Shown piece after piece: positions 9,555 through 18,087 of a DNA stretch of 64,000 nucleotides. Made by a program: the position numbers and the translations under genes. Location of the stretch: the NCBI GenBank assembly GCA_018388625.1, contig CP074402.1:4712001-4776000 (forward strand), in the 5' to 3' direction. The notes under the pieces are model-generated. The model was not told the DNA's origin and did not search any database. It saw only the letters and a program-made list of their open reading frames with translations. The DNA is from Nocardiopsis eucommiae. GTDB lineage: Bacteria; Actinomycetota; Actinomycetes; Streptosporangiales; Streptosporangiaceae. The stretch's first letter is position 1. Every line of letters starts with the position of its first letter.

Positions 9555-12050
9555 ATGGGACACGTGAAAGGAACACTCCGTATCCACCTGGGTTCGGCCC
9601 CCGGGGTGGGGAGCACGCACCACGCGCTGGCCGAGGCACGCCGCCGGGCCGAACGCGGGACCGACGTGGTGGTCGGCGCGGTCCACACCCACCGCCGCGC
9701 CCAGACCTCCGCGCTGTTGGAGGGTCTGGAGACCGTCCCGCCCCTGTCCACGGGGGCGGTGGACACCGCCGCCGTGATCACCCGCGCGCCCCGGCTGGTC
9801 CTGGTGGACGACCTCGCCCGGCCCAACGAGCCCGGCTCCCCCAACCCCACCCGCTGGCAGGACGTGGAGGAACTCCTGTCGGCGGGGATCGACGTCCTGG
9901 CCACCGTGGGCATCCACCACCTGGACTCCCTCTACGACGTGGTCCACCAGATCACCGGGGTCCGGCCCGAGTACACGGTCCCCGACCGGGTGGTGCGCGC
10001 CGCCGCCGAGATCGAGCTGGTCGACGCCACACCCCAGGAGTTGCGCCGCCGGATGGCCCACGGCGACCTGCACCCCGCCGAGCGGGTGGACGCCGCGCTG
10101 GCCGACTACTACCGCGAGGGGAACCTGGCGGCCCTGCGCGAACTCGCCCTGCTCTGGACCGCTGACCGGGTCGAGGAGGGGCTCAGCCACTACCTGGGCG
10201 AGCACGAGATCCGCGACACCTGGGAGGCCCGGGAGCGGGTCGTGGTGGCGCTCACCGGGGGCCCGGAGGGTGAGACCCTGATCCGCCGCGCCGCCCGGGT
10301 CGCGGCCCGCTCACGCGGCGGCCGCCCCCAGCCGAGCCACCTGCTGGCGGTGCACGTGGTGCCGCCGAGCGGGATCGGAGAGCGCCCCAACGGAGAACTG
10401 CTGCGGCAGCGGCACCTGCTGGCGGAGCTCGGCGGTACCTACCACCAGGTGGTCGGGGCGGACGTGCCCTCGGCGCTGCTGGAGTTCGCGCGCGGCGCCC
10501 ACGCCACCCAGATCGTCCTCGGTTCCTCCCGCCGGCGGCCCTGGCAGTACGTGTTCGGCCCGGGTGTGGGCACGATCGTGGCCCGGGAGTCCGGTGACAT
10601 CGACGTGCACATCGTCACGCACGAGGAGGTGGGCCGGGGAGCTGGCCGCTGCCCGCGCCGGGCCGGGGCCTGAACGAGCACCGGAGGCTGTGGGGGTGGT
10701 CGCTGTCCCTGATGGCCCCTCCCTGGTCACCCTGGTGCTCGCCCTGCCGGTCTTCTCCGAGGTGGGACCGGCCGCGGACCCGCTGTTCCTGTTGCTGATC
10801 ACCGTGGCCACGGCGGCCGTCGGCGGGCTGCGGCCCGCGCTGGCCTCGGCGCTGTGGAGCGCGGTCCTGCTCACGGTGCTGCTGTCGCCGCTGCACGGGC
10901 GGCCCTCGGTGTCGCTCGACAACTTCCTGTCGATGACGGCGTTCATCCTGGTGGGCGGCCTGGTGGCGGTCATGGTCGAGATGGCCGCCCGGCGGTCGTC
11001 CCAGGCCCTGCGCGCCCGGGCCGAGGCGGACGCCGTCGCCCTCCTGGCGGCGAGCGTGCTCTCCGGGAACGAACCGCTGCAGGCGCTGCTGCGACGGATC
11101 CGGGAGACCTTCGGGCAGCGCTCGGCGACGCTGCTGGAGCGCCTGGACGACGGGCGCTGGTACCCGGTGCACAGCGTGGGCGCGCCGGCCTGCGAGGCGC
11201 CCGAGGAGGCGGACGCCCTGGTGGCGGTCTCCGACACCGTGGCCCTGGCACTGCGCGGCCGGGTGCTGCCCGCGGCCGACAGGGGCGTGATGGAGGCCTT
11301 CGCCACTCACGTGGGGATCGCCATGGAGCACCAGCGGCTGGCCTGGGACGCCGCCGAGGCGCGCGGTCAGGTGGCGGGCAACCGCATACGCACCGCGCTG
11401 CTGGCGGCGGTCTCGCACGACCTGCGCACACCCCTGACGTCCATCAAGGCGAGCGTGTCCAGCCTGCGGGCCACGGACATCCAGCTCTCCGAGGAGGACC
11501 GGGCGGAGCTGCTGGAGACCGTCGAGGAGTCGGCGGACCGGCTGAACCGGCTCATCGGCAACCTCCTGGACATGAGCCGGGTGCAGACCGACAGTGTGCG
11601 GCCGCAGCTCCGGCCGGTGGCGCTGGAGGAGGTGATCCCCGCGACGCTCCTGGGGGTGCCGGGCGACGCGGTCGTGGTGGACGTCCCGGACGGCCTGCCC
11701 CGGGTACGCGTGGACGCGGGCCTGCTCGACCGGGCCGTGGCCAACGTGGTCACGAACGCCGTGCGGTACAACCCCGATCCCCGGATCCCGGTCCTGGTGG
11801 CGGCCAGCGCGCACGGCGACAGCGTCCAACTGCGTGTGGTGGACCGGGGGCCGGGCGTCTCGGACGAGGCCAAACAGCGGATGTTCGAAGCCTTCCAACG
11901 CCTCGGGGACGCCCCCAGGGCACCGGGGTGGGGCTCGGGCTGGCGGTGGCGCGTGGTTTCGTTGAGGCGATGCACGGCACCCTGGCCCCCGAGGACACCC
12001 CGGGCGGCGGACTGACCATGGTGTTCACCCTGCGTGCGGTGGACGAGTGA
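9555..12050 (+). CDS. kdpD: KdpD-type potassium sensor histidine kinase (three frame breaks)
   Basis: Sensor kinase of about 830 residues. The N-terminal KdpD domain carries LVLVDDLARPNEPGS and TRWQDVEELLSAGIDVLATV, hallmark KdpD signatures. A USP-like domain follows (about residues 225-360). Four membrane segments, a GAF-like region, HisKA (VSHDLRTPLTSIKASV) and HATPase (NAVRYNPDP, VDRGPGVSDEAKQ) complete it. Breaks near 10645, 10712 and 11915 are each fixed by one base. The Walker A of the N-terminal domain reads GSAPGVGST, lacking the lysine seen in GxxxxGKT. No kdpFABC pump genes lie in this window, so it may be unlinked to them or regulate something else. It overlaps the kdpE region by coupling at 12048-12059. 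Confidence 0.85.
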
Positions 12051-12058
12051 GGAGCGGC

Positions 12059-12736
12059 ATGCGGGTCCTGGTCGTCGACGACGACGTGCAGATCATCCGG
12101 GCGATGCGAATCAATCTGAGGGCGCGCGGCTACGACGTGGACACCGCTCCGGACGGTGAGAGCGCGCTGCGCCTGGCCTCGGAGCGGCACCCCCACGTGG
12201 TGCTCCTCGACCTCGGGCTGCCGGACATGGAGGGCGTCGAGGTCATCCAACGCCTGCGCGGCTGGTCGCAGGTGCCGATCATCGTGCTCTCCGCCCGGCA
12301 CTCCGCCGGGGAGAAGGTGCGTTGCCTCGACCTGGGGGCGGACGACTACGTGACCAAGCCGTTCGGGATGGACGAACTGCTGGCCCGGATGCGGGCCGCC
12401 GAGCGCCGCGCGGTCCCCACCGAGGAGGCCCCGGTGGTACACACCGACTCCTTCGACGTGGACCTGGGCGCCAAGCGCGTGACCCGGGACGGCGAGGAGG
12501 TGCGGCTCACCCCCACGGAGTGGCACATCCTGGAGCTCCTGGCCCGCAACGCCGGACAGCTGGTGAGCCAGCGCCAGATCCTGCACGACGTGTGGGGACC
12601 CAACTACCAGAACGAGACCAACTACCTGCGGGTCTACCTGGCCCAGCTGCGCCGCAAGCTCGAACCCGACCCCTCCCACCCGCGCCACCTCATCACCGAG
12701 GCCGGTCGCGGCTACCGCTTCGAGAGAGAGGGCTGA
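12059..12736 (+). CDS. kdpE: KdpE-type OmpR-family response regulator
   Basis: Response regulator of 225 residues, partner of the KdpD-like kinase. The receiver has VVDDD at residues 5-9, phospho-Asp in VVLLDLGLPDMEG near residue 52, and the conserved Lys in YVTKPFGMDELLARM. The C-terminal winged helix is OmpR type (LTPTEWHILELLARNAGQL and VYLAQLRRKLEPD), ending in ITEAGRGYRFE as in KdpE. ATG 12059 is chosen over GTG 12047 because GGAG lies just upstream of it. The preceding kinase stop is at 12048-12050, giving tight coupling. Expected targets in this family are potassium uptake genes, none of which are seen here. Confidence 0.92.
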   Translation: MRVLVVDDDVQIIRAMRINLRARGYDVDTAPDGESALRLASERHPHVVLLDLGLPDMEGVEVIQRLRGWSQVPIIVLSARHSAGEKVRCLDLGADDYVTKPFGMDELLARMRAAERRAVPTEEAPVVHTDSFDVDLGAKRVTRDGEEVRLTPTEWHILELLARNAGQLVSQRQILHDVWGPNYQNETNYLRVYLAQLRRKLEPDPSHPRHLITEAGRGYRFEREG

Positions 12737-12890
12737 GCCCCCGTGCCCGCGGCGGCGCCCCGTGGTCGACGCGGGGCGTACGGGCCCCTGAGGAGGAGCG
12801 GCCGTTCGAGCGCGTCGGGGTGGCCCGGGAGGGGCCGGTGGTGCTGACCGTGCTCTGACCACCGGTCCCGGGGCGATGAGCGCCGGACCG

Positions 12891-12916
12891 CCCCACCCGC
12901 GACCGCGCGGGCGGGG
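12891..12916. terminator. Bidirectional terminator after kdpE
   Basis: CCCCaCCCGCG pairs with CGCGGGcGGGG around a four-base loop, with one mismatch. It lies between kdpE and the convergent kinase gene ending at 12931. Confidence 0.5.
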
Positions 12917-12930
12917 CCTCCGGGAGGAGG

Positions 12931-13854
12931 TCAGGGTGCGGCGGCTCCGCACAGGTCCATCATCAGGTCGAACTCCACCGAGTCGGTCTGCCCCCGGTTG
13001 GCCTTGGCCACCGCGAAGCAGGGGGCGAAGGCGCGCACCCACTCCATCAACCGGTTCGCGTCCACCGACATCGCCCGCGCGAGCGCGTCCACGCGCCGTT
13101 CCACCTCGGCCACGTCGGCGGCCCTCCACACCGCCCAGTCGACCGCGTCCGCCGCGCCGTCACCCAGGCAGGCGCGCGGGTCGAGGGCGACCAGCCCGCG
13201 CTCCCCACCGTCGATCACGTTGCCGGGGTGCAGGTCACCGTGGAGCGGGACGACGTCGACCTCGCCGTGGGCCAGGTCGCGCGCGTTGGCCGCGCCCCGG
13301 TGCATCACGGGGGCCGGGACGATGTCCGCCGCTGCGCCCTCCTCGCGCTCTCGTCCCCACATCTCGAACACGAACTGCACCCGGGCGCTGAGCGGGCGCA
13401 GTTCCCTGCGTTCGGCCGGGCCGACCTCCACGGCGTGGAGCTCCGCGATGAGGCCGCCGATGGTCTCCATGGACGGGACCACACCGGTGGACGCCACCGT
13501 GTGCCCCTCGACCCGCTCCATCAGGAAGGCACCCCGGTCGGCGTCCACCCCCCACACGTCGGGCACGCGCCGCGAGGGCGCCCACATGCGCAGGAGGTCG
13601 GCCTCGGAGACCGAGAGGCCGCTGTCCGGGGAGATCTTGAGGACCCCCTCGCCGCCGTCGGAGCGGCGCACGTAGAGGACGACGGAGGTGCGCCCGTGCG
13701 GGGCGGGGCCCTCGACGGTCAGTCCCCACTCGGAGGTCAGCTTCTCGACGATCGCGGGCAGCTCCGCGAGCCACTCGGTGACGTGGCCCCCGAAACGCCG
13801 TTCCAGGCGGCGACGCTGCCGGTCGTCGACGAACTGCGCTGTTCCGTCGTTCAT
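12931..13854 (-). CDS. Aminoglycoside/streptomycin/hydroxyurea phosphotransferase-family protein
   Basis: Small-molecule kinase of 307 residues with the APH fold. The catalytic loop is VVPLHGDLHPGNVIDGG (about residues 208-224) with Asp as the base. The metal-binding region is LVALDPRACLGDGAADAVDW. The N-lobe has RTSVVLYVRRSDGGEGVLKI, which supplies the nucleotide-binding Lys. The HGDLHPGN plus ALDPRACLGD pattern resembles the streptomycin 6-kinase/hydroxyurea kinase group (APH_6_hur) rather than APH(3'). A resistance role is possible but not shown; many chromosomal members have unknown substrates. ATG 13854 is preferred because AAGGTGG lies upstream. It is convergent with kdpE and stands alone. 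Confidence 0.82.
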   Translation of the reverse strand: MNDGTAQFVDDRQRRRLERRFGGHVTEWLAELPAIVEKLTSEWGLTVEGPAPHGRTSVVLYVRRSDGGEGVLKISPDSGLSVSEADLLRMWAPSRRVPDVWGVDADRGAFLMERVEGHTVASTGVVPSMETIGGLIAELHAVEVGPAERRELRPLSARVQFVFEMWGREREEGAAADIVPAPVMHRGAANARDLAHGEVDVVPLHGDLHPGNVIDGGERGLVALDPRACLGDGAADAVDWAVWRAADVAEVERRVDALARAMSVDANRLMEWVRAFAPCFAVAKANRGQTDSVEFDLMMDLCGAAAP

Positions 13855-14073
13855 ACATCCACCTTCGGTTCGCTCACGCCGGTGCCCGCCGTGGAGGGGT
13901 CGCGCACCGGGTTGACGTTCGGTACCTCGTGCGGGGGCCGTGGCCGCACCGCCGCCGCGTCGCGGGTGCGGGGAGTTCCCGCCCGTGGGGCACATACCCA
14001 TCCTCACGGCGACGGTAACGGCGTCGTGGCTGTTCGCGGCGGTGAGATCACGCCGGGCCACGACGCCCGCACG

Positions 14074-14751
14074 TCAGGTGAGGCGTCCCTTGGCCGCACG
14101 GTGCTGGGCGAGGAGCGTGTCCACGACCAGTTCGGAGGGCCAGAGCGGAGCGGTGATCGCCGTGGCGTCGAGTCGGCGGAGCAGGTCGAAGTCGGGTCCG
14201 TCGACCAGTCTCCAGGCGGCCACCGCGACCTGGTCGTGCCCGTCACGGCGCAACCGCGCGACGGCGTCGAGCACGGTGGGGGCCCAGGTGCGCAGGTAGC
14301 CCACCTGGACCGGGGTGGAGAGTCGGCGGCTCAGCATCCGGGCCACGTCCATGACCACCTGACGCTCCTCGGTGCCGGTGGTGCCGTCGGCCGCCAGGAC
14401 CACGCCGTCGTCGGGCCTGCGCCCGGAGTCGGCGAGCCGACCGGCGAGGTCCGCGACGATGGACGGGACCGCTCCCAGGGGCGACGTCTGGCAGGAGTCC
14501 TCCATGCGGCCGAGGTCCAGTTGGGTGAGCAGGTGGGCGCTGGCGACGTCGCCCCCCGCGACGAAGGCCGGCACCAGCACCTTGGGGCCGCGGACGGCGC
14601 GGATCGCCGCCCTGACCTCGTCCGGACTGCCGAAGGCCGCCGAGACCGGCGCCTCGCCGCGCTCGGCCACCGCCTCGGCCAGCCCGCGCAGGGCCTCGCG
14701 CCGGTGGGCGTCTCGCGAGTCGTCGGCAACGAGAACCATCGTGGGGACCAT
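14074..14751 (-). CDS. CbiX/SirB-like chelatase-family protein with a missing metal-site His
   Basis: Protein of 225 residues with two repeated alpha/beta halves, as in two-domain sirohydrochlorin chelatases. Matching signatures are LVADDSRDAHRREAL at residues 7-21, LVPAFVAGGDVASAHLL at about 59-75, and VQVGYLRTWAPTVLDAVARL in the second half. In true chelatases the first motif is usually HGSR; here the His position is Asp (ADDSRD), so catalysis may be lost or altered. No sirohaem or cobalamin genes adjoin it. The start at 14751 has a nearby AGGAG-like sequence (AAGGAGCC). A divergent AT-rich region with inverted repeats lies upstream. Confidence 0.7.
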   Translation of the reverse strand: MVPTMVLVADDSRDAHRREALRGLAEAVAERGEAPVSAAFGSPDEVRAAIRAVRGPKVLVPAFVAGGDVASAHLLTQLDLGRMEDSCQTSPLGAVPSIVADLAGRLADSGRRPDDGVVLAADGTTGTEERQVVMDVARMLSRRLSTPVQVGYLRTWAPTVLDAVARLRRDGHDQVAVAAWRLVDGPDFDLLRRLDATAITAPLWPSELVVDTLLAQHRAAKGRLT

Positions 14752-14862
14752 GATCGGCTCCTTGGGATCGCAGAGGCGTCAGCCTTGACCACCGAGCGTA
14801 GGGAGGCGGGGTTTCGGGGATGCGCCCCGGTGTTACGCGGAGGAAAACAGTGGACAATGGCT

Positions 14863-14902
14863 GTGATGGTTATCACCAGGGGAAGTCTTGGTGAATCATA
14901 AC
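14863..14902. promoter_or_regulatory. Nested inverted repeats upstream of a small ORF
   Basis: GTGAT and ATCAC (14863-14876) form one inverted repeat. GTTATCACCA and TGGTG-AATC-ATAAC (14869-14902) form an overlapping one with a four-base bulge. The stretch is AT-rich compared with its surroundings and ends 20 bases before the GTG of the 29-codon ORF. It could be a repressor site or an RNA hairpin. Confidence 0.35.
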
Positions 14903-14922
14903 AATCCACCACAGGAGGACGC

Positions 14923-15012
14923 GTGTCCACTTCAACAGAGAGTGGCGTGCGTCTCCAGAACTCGGGAGTGGAACTCACGACCTTTCCCTTCATCCCCACT
15001 GACCTCGTGTGA
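14923..15012 (+). CDS. Small ORF, 29 codons, with a strong ribosome-binding site
   Basis: A GTG start follows AGGAGG by five bases, the best Shine-Dalgarno in this part of the window. The product begins VSTSTESGVRLQNSG and ends TTFPFIPTDLV. It is polar at the N-terminus and hydrophobic at the C-terminus, with no Cys and no transmembrane helix. I do not recognise it. No modification enzyme, protease or exporter gene lies beside it, so a ribosomally made peptide product is speculation. It could also be a leader peptide for what lies downstream, although the next gene starts 490 bases away. Confidence 0.45.
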   Translation: MSTSTESGVRLQNSGVELTTFPFIPTDLV

Positions 15013-15501
15013 CACGTGAATACGCGAACCGGGAAAACCCACAGGGAACCGGGTCCCGTTTTCTCGCCCACCACGCGGGTTCCACTCGGAACTTTCCCCC
15101 GACCTCTCCAGAGAAATCCAGCGTGAATGGACGGCCGAGGCGAATGCACGAGCCGGATGCACGTGCCACGGAATGCGCGCGTTCACCCCGCGCGTCGCCC
15201 TTGGCGCGGCCGTCCTGTGCCACAGGGGGAGCCCTGTTGTCAAGGGTGCGCACTCCCCCTCTCCCGCAGAACCGCACACCACTTGACGTGGGGAGACAGG
15301 GTGCGAGTCCGGCGTGATCACTTGCGATACCCCCGCACCCGAAGCACACTGGGAGGCAAATGGCAGGGACCTCCCGTCCCACCAGCGTCCCGCTGTCCCA
15401 CCGCTACACCGGTGGACCTCCCCACAGCGCGACGGGGCCGCCCGCCCCACCGTACGGACCACCACCGCAGACCACCGAGCCGTCCCAGACTGGAGTTGAG
15501 C
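15013..15501. other. 489-base intergenic region, no confident gene
   Basis: The first 140 bases are less GC-rich, with GGGAACCGGGTCCC followed by GTTTTCTC (near 15048-15068), which could be a weak terminator for the small ORF. The rest returns to high GC. Open frames here are arginine/proline-rich and show no codon signature of a protein. Confidence 0.5.
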
Positions 15502-16314
15502 ATGGCCGTCCACCCTCGGGTGCAGACGCTGACCCAGGCTTTCCTCGCCAACGCCGACCAGGAGGCCCCCGGCCTGGTCCAGGGCCTCTACCTGACCGGT
15601 TCGGTCGCCCTCGGCGACTTCCGCCCGCACACCAGCGACGTCGACTTCGTCATCGTGACCGGCCGCCGCGCCGAGCGGGAGGACCTGGACGCCCTGCGCC
15701 GCGTACACGCGCGCACCCGGAGCGAGGTCCCCCGCCCCCAGTTCAACGGCGTCCACGTCACCTGGGACGAGCTCAACCGCGACCCCTCGGACTGCGGCCC
15801 CGTCCCCTCCGTCATCAACGGCCGGTTCCGCGACCGCGCCTCCGTCGACGTCAACCCGGTGACCTGGCACGTCCTGGCCGACCGGGGTGTCACCGTACGC
15901 GGCCCGCACCCGACCGAACTGGACGTGTGGGACGAGCCGGAGAGCCTGCGCACCTGGTCCCTCGGCTCCCTCGACGAGCACTGGCGCCGTTGGCGGGAGA
16001 AGGCCGGACGCCTGGTCACCCCGCGCGGCCTGGCCGTCCTCGGCTCGCTGGCCCCCTCCTGGAGCGTGCTCAGCGTCAGCCGCCTGCACTTCACCCTGAA
16101 GACCGGGGAGATCACCTCCAAGTCCGGGGCGGGCCTGTACGCCCTGCACGCCTTCCCCGACCGCTGGCAGCGCATCGTCAACGAGTGCCTGCGCGTCCGG
16201 CGCGGGGTCCAGGCCCCCTCCCTGTACGAGAGCGCCCTGGCCCGCCGCCGCGCCGCCCTCGACTACATCGAGATGGTCCTGGACGAGTCCCTCCGGCCGG
16301 GTCTGGCCACCTGA
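15502..16314 (+). CDS. Nucleotidyltransferase-domain protein (AadA-like/DUF4111 type)
   Basis: Protein of 270 residues. The N-terminal nucleotidyltransferase fold is shown by GLYLTGSVALGDFRPHTSDV followed by DFVIV (residues 27-51): the GS motif plus two Asp of the metal site. The C-terminal helical part (about residues 130-270) resembles aminoglycoside adenylyltransferases such as ANT(3'')/ANT(9) and DUF4111 proteins. GGAG lies close upstream of ATG 15502. It may modify an aminoglycoside or another small molecule; resistance cannot be inferred. It precedes def by 43 bases on the same strand and may share its transcript. Confidence 0.8.
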   Translation: MAVHPRVQTLTQAFLANADQEAPGLVQGLYLTGSVALGDFRPHTSDVDFVIVTGRRAEREDLDALRRVHARTRSEVPRPQFNGVHVTWDELNRDPSDCGPVPSVINGRFRDRASVDVNPVTWHVLADRGVTVRGPHPTELDVWDEPESLRTWSLGSLDEHWRRWREKAGRLVTPRGLAVLGSLAPSWSVLSVSRLHFTLKTGEITSKSGAGLYALHAFPDRWQRIVNECLRVRRGVQAPSLYESALARRRAALDYIEMVLDESLRPGLAT

Positions 16315-16357
16315 GCCCACCGGTCCGCCCACCGGGCCGGGCAACTAATCTGGGGGC

Positions 16358-16915
16358 ATGACCATGCGCCCCATCGTCCGCTTCGGCGACCCCGTCCTCG
16401 TGACCCGGACCGCACCCGTGACCACCTTCGACCAGCGCACGGAGAAGCTGGTCCGCGACCTCCTCGACACCGTGGACGCCCCCGGGCGCGCCGGGGTGGC
16501 CGCCACCCAGATCGGGGTCGGATCACGGGTGTTCAGCTACGACGTCGAGGGCCGTACCGGGTACGTGATCAACCCCGAGATCGTCGAACTCTCCGAGGAG
16601 CTCCAGGACTGCGACGAGGGCTGCCTGTCCATCCCCCGGCTCTGGTACCGGAGCCGCCGCGCCCAGCGCGCCGTGGTCCGGGGCGTGGACCTGCGCAACG
16701 AGCCGATCACCGTCGAGGGCACCGGACTGATGGCGCAGTGCCTCCAGCACGAGACCGACCACCTGGACGGCATGCTCTACATCGACCGGCTGGACGCCGA
16801 GACCCGCAAGCGGGCCCTGCGTGACATCCGTCGCTCCGACTGGTTCCTGCCCTCGGAGACGCCCGCCCCCTCGACCTCCGTCAGCCTGCCCAGCGCGTTC
16901 GGCGGCAGAGCCTGA
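16358..16915 (+). CDS. def: Peptide deformylase
   Basis: Removes the N-formyl group from nascent polypeptides in the cytoplasm. All three signature motifs are present in 185 residues: GVAATQIGV (about 47-55), EGCLSIP (about 88-94, Cys metal ligand) and QHETDHLDG (about 128-136, HExxH-type metal ligands and catalytic Glu). Length and motif spacing fit a full-size enzyme with a short Ser/Pro-rich tail. Actinomycetes often carry more than one copy, so this need not be the only def. It follows the nucleotidyltransferase gene closely. Confidence 0.92.
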   Translation: MTMRPIVRFGDPVLVTRTAPVTTFDQRTEKLVRDLLDTVDAPGRAGVAATQIGVGSRVFSYDVEGRTGYVINPEIVELSEELQDCDEGCLSIPRLWYRSRRAQRAVVRGVDLRNEPITVEGTGLMAQCLQHETDHLDGMLYIDRLDAETRKRALRDIRRSDWFLPSETPAPSTSVSLPSAFGGRA

Positions 16916-17109
16916 CCCGGGCGTTCGGTGCGGTCACCCGGTCCGGGTATCTTCTGGACAGACCCCCGCTCAACCCCCACAGCAACGCGAGTCAACTCAC
17001 TGTGCACGTATCACCGAGACCTCGTATGGTCCGCTGAGCACCTCCCTCCCGTGACGGCCCGGCCGTCCCCCGGCGCAGCGGATGCTCTCGGATCATCCAC
17101 GGAGCAGAC

Positions 17110-18087
17110 ATGACATCCACTCCTCGTAACGCCACTCGTCGCGGCCGGTTCACGGCGTCCGTCGCCGCCGTGACCGCGCTCGCCCTCATGGGCCTGCCCG
17201 GTGCGGCCCACGCCGACCCCGACGACGACGTCGACATCGACATCGACGAGCTGAACCAGCGGGCCGAGGAGCTGGAGGAGACCTACGACGGCGAGCTGCT
17301 CCAGTACACCGAGATCAAGGACCGGGTGGAGACCGCCGAGGCCGAGCTGGAAGAGCTCGACGAGCGCCTGGAGAAGTCCCGCGGCGGGGTGTCGGCCATC
17401 GCCGCCGCCCAGTACAAGGGCGACGGCTTCGACCCGACCCTCCAGATCGTGTTCTCCAGCCAGCCCGAGGAGATGTTCGCGGACGCCGCGACCGTCGACT
17501 ACCTGGGGCAGAGCCAGGCCGAGCAGATCGCGGAGCTCATCACGCTCCGCGACGAACAGGCCATCCTCACCAGCGAGCTCCAGGACGAGATGGCCGAGGC
17601 CTCCGAGCTGATCGACGAGCTGGAGGAGCAGCGCGAGGAGGTCACCAAGCGCATCGAGGAGTACGAGGAGGAGCAGGTCCCGGAGGCTCCGGAGAACCCC
17701 GGCAACGGCTCGATCCCCGACAGCGCGCGCGGCGGCGGCTGGGAGCAGACCACGCCCCGGATGGCGGCCATCCGCGACGAGATCATCATGCAGTTCGGCG
17801 CGCCCTACCCGGTGGGCTGCTGGCGTCCCAGCAACGACGACCACGGCACCGGGACCGCCTGCGACTTCATGATGAGCGCCAACGGCGCCGCGCCCTCAGC
17901 CGCGAACCAGGCCCTCGGCCAGCAGATCTCCGACTACGGCATCGCCAACGCCGACCGTCTGGGCATCAAGTACATCATCTGGGAACAGCAGATCTGGCAG
18001 TCGACGTCGCGTCAGTGGACCTGGATGAACGACCGTGGCGACCTGACCCAGAACCACTACGACCACGTGCACATCAGCTCGTACTGA
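17110..18087 (+). CDS. Secreted coiled-coil protein with LAS/VanY-like C-terminal domain
   Basis: 325 residues. A Sec signal peptide (ASVAAVTALALMGLPGAAHA) ends near residue 36. Residues about 45-190 are Glu/Leu-rich coiled coil, as in FtsX-activated cell-wall hydrolases. The C-terminal 110 residues hold DDHGTGTACDFMM and NHYDHVHISS, giving His, Asp and an HxH pair in the pattern of the zinc site of LAS-type D-Ala-D-Ala peptidases and the ARB_07466-like domain. Two Cys (GCWRPS and ACDF) could pair. Likely an exported peptidoglycan hydrolase or binding protein. GGAG lies six bases before the ATG. Its 3' end overlaps the convergent MFS gene by 14 bases. Confidence 0.8.
   Translation: MTSTPRNATRRGRFTASVAAVTALALMGLPGAAHADPDDDVDIDIDELNQRAEELEETYDGELLQYTEIKDRVETAEAELEELDERLEKSRGGVSAIAAAQYKGDGFDPTLQIVFSSQPEEMFADAATVDYLGQSQAEQIAELITLRDEQAILTSELQDEMAEASELIDELEEQREEVTKRIEEYEEEQVPEAPENPGNGSIPDSARGGGWEQTTPRMAAIRDEIIMQFGAPYPVGCWRPSNDDHGTGTACDFMMSANGAAPSAANQALGQQISDYGIANADRLGIKYIIWEQQIWQSTSRQWTWMNDRGDLTQNHYDHVHISSY

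Noticed and set aside
12743..12858. Open frame after kdpE ending EERPFERVGVAREGPVVLTVL
   Set aside because: The last 20 codons look protein-like, but there is no start with a ribosome-binding site and no family is recognised; at best a remnant.
15360..16361. A 333-codon open frame with GGGAGG before its ATG, overlapping the nucleotidyltransferase gene
   Set aside because: The product is arginine/proline-rich with no recognisable domain, while the overlapping frame has a clear nucleotidyltransferase motif and normal codon use.
16916..17109. Possible riboswitch (c-di-AMP type) before the secreted peptidase gene
   Set aside because: Such leaders are common before wall-hydrolase genes in actinomycetes, but the conserved core sequence of that riboswitch is not present.
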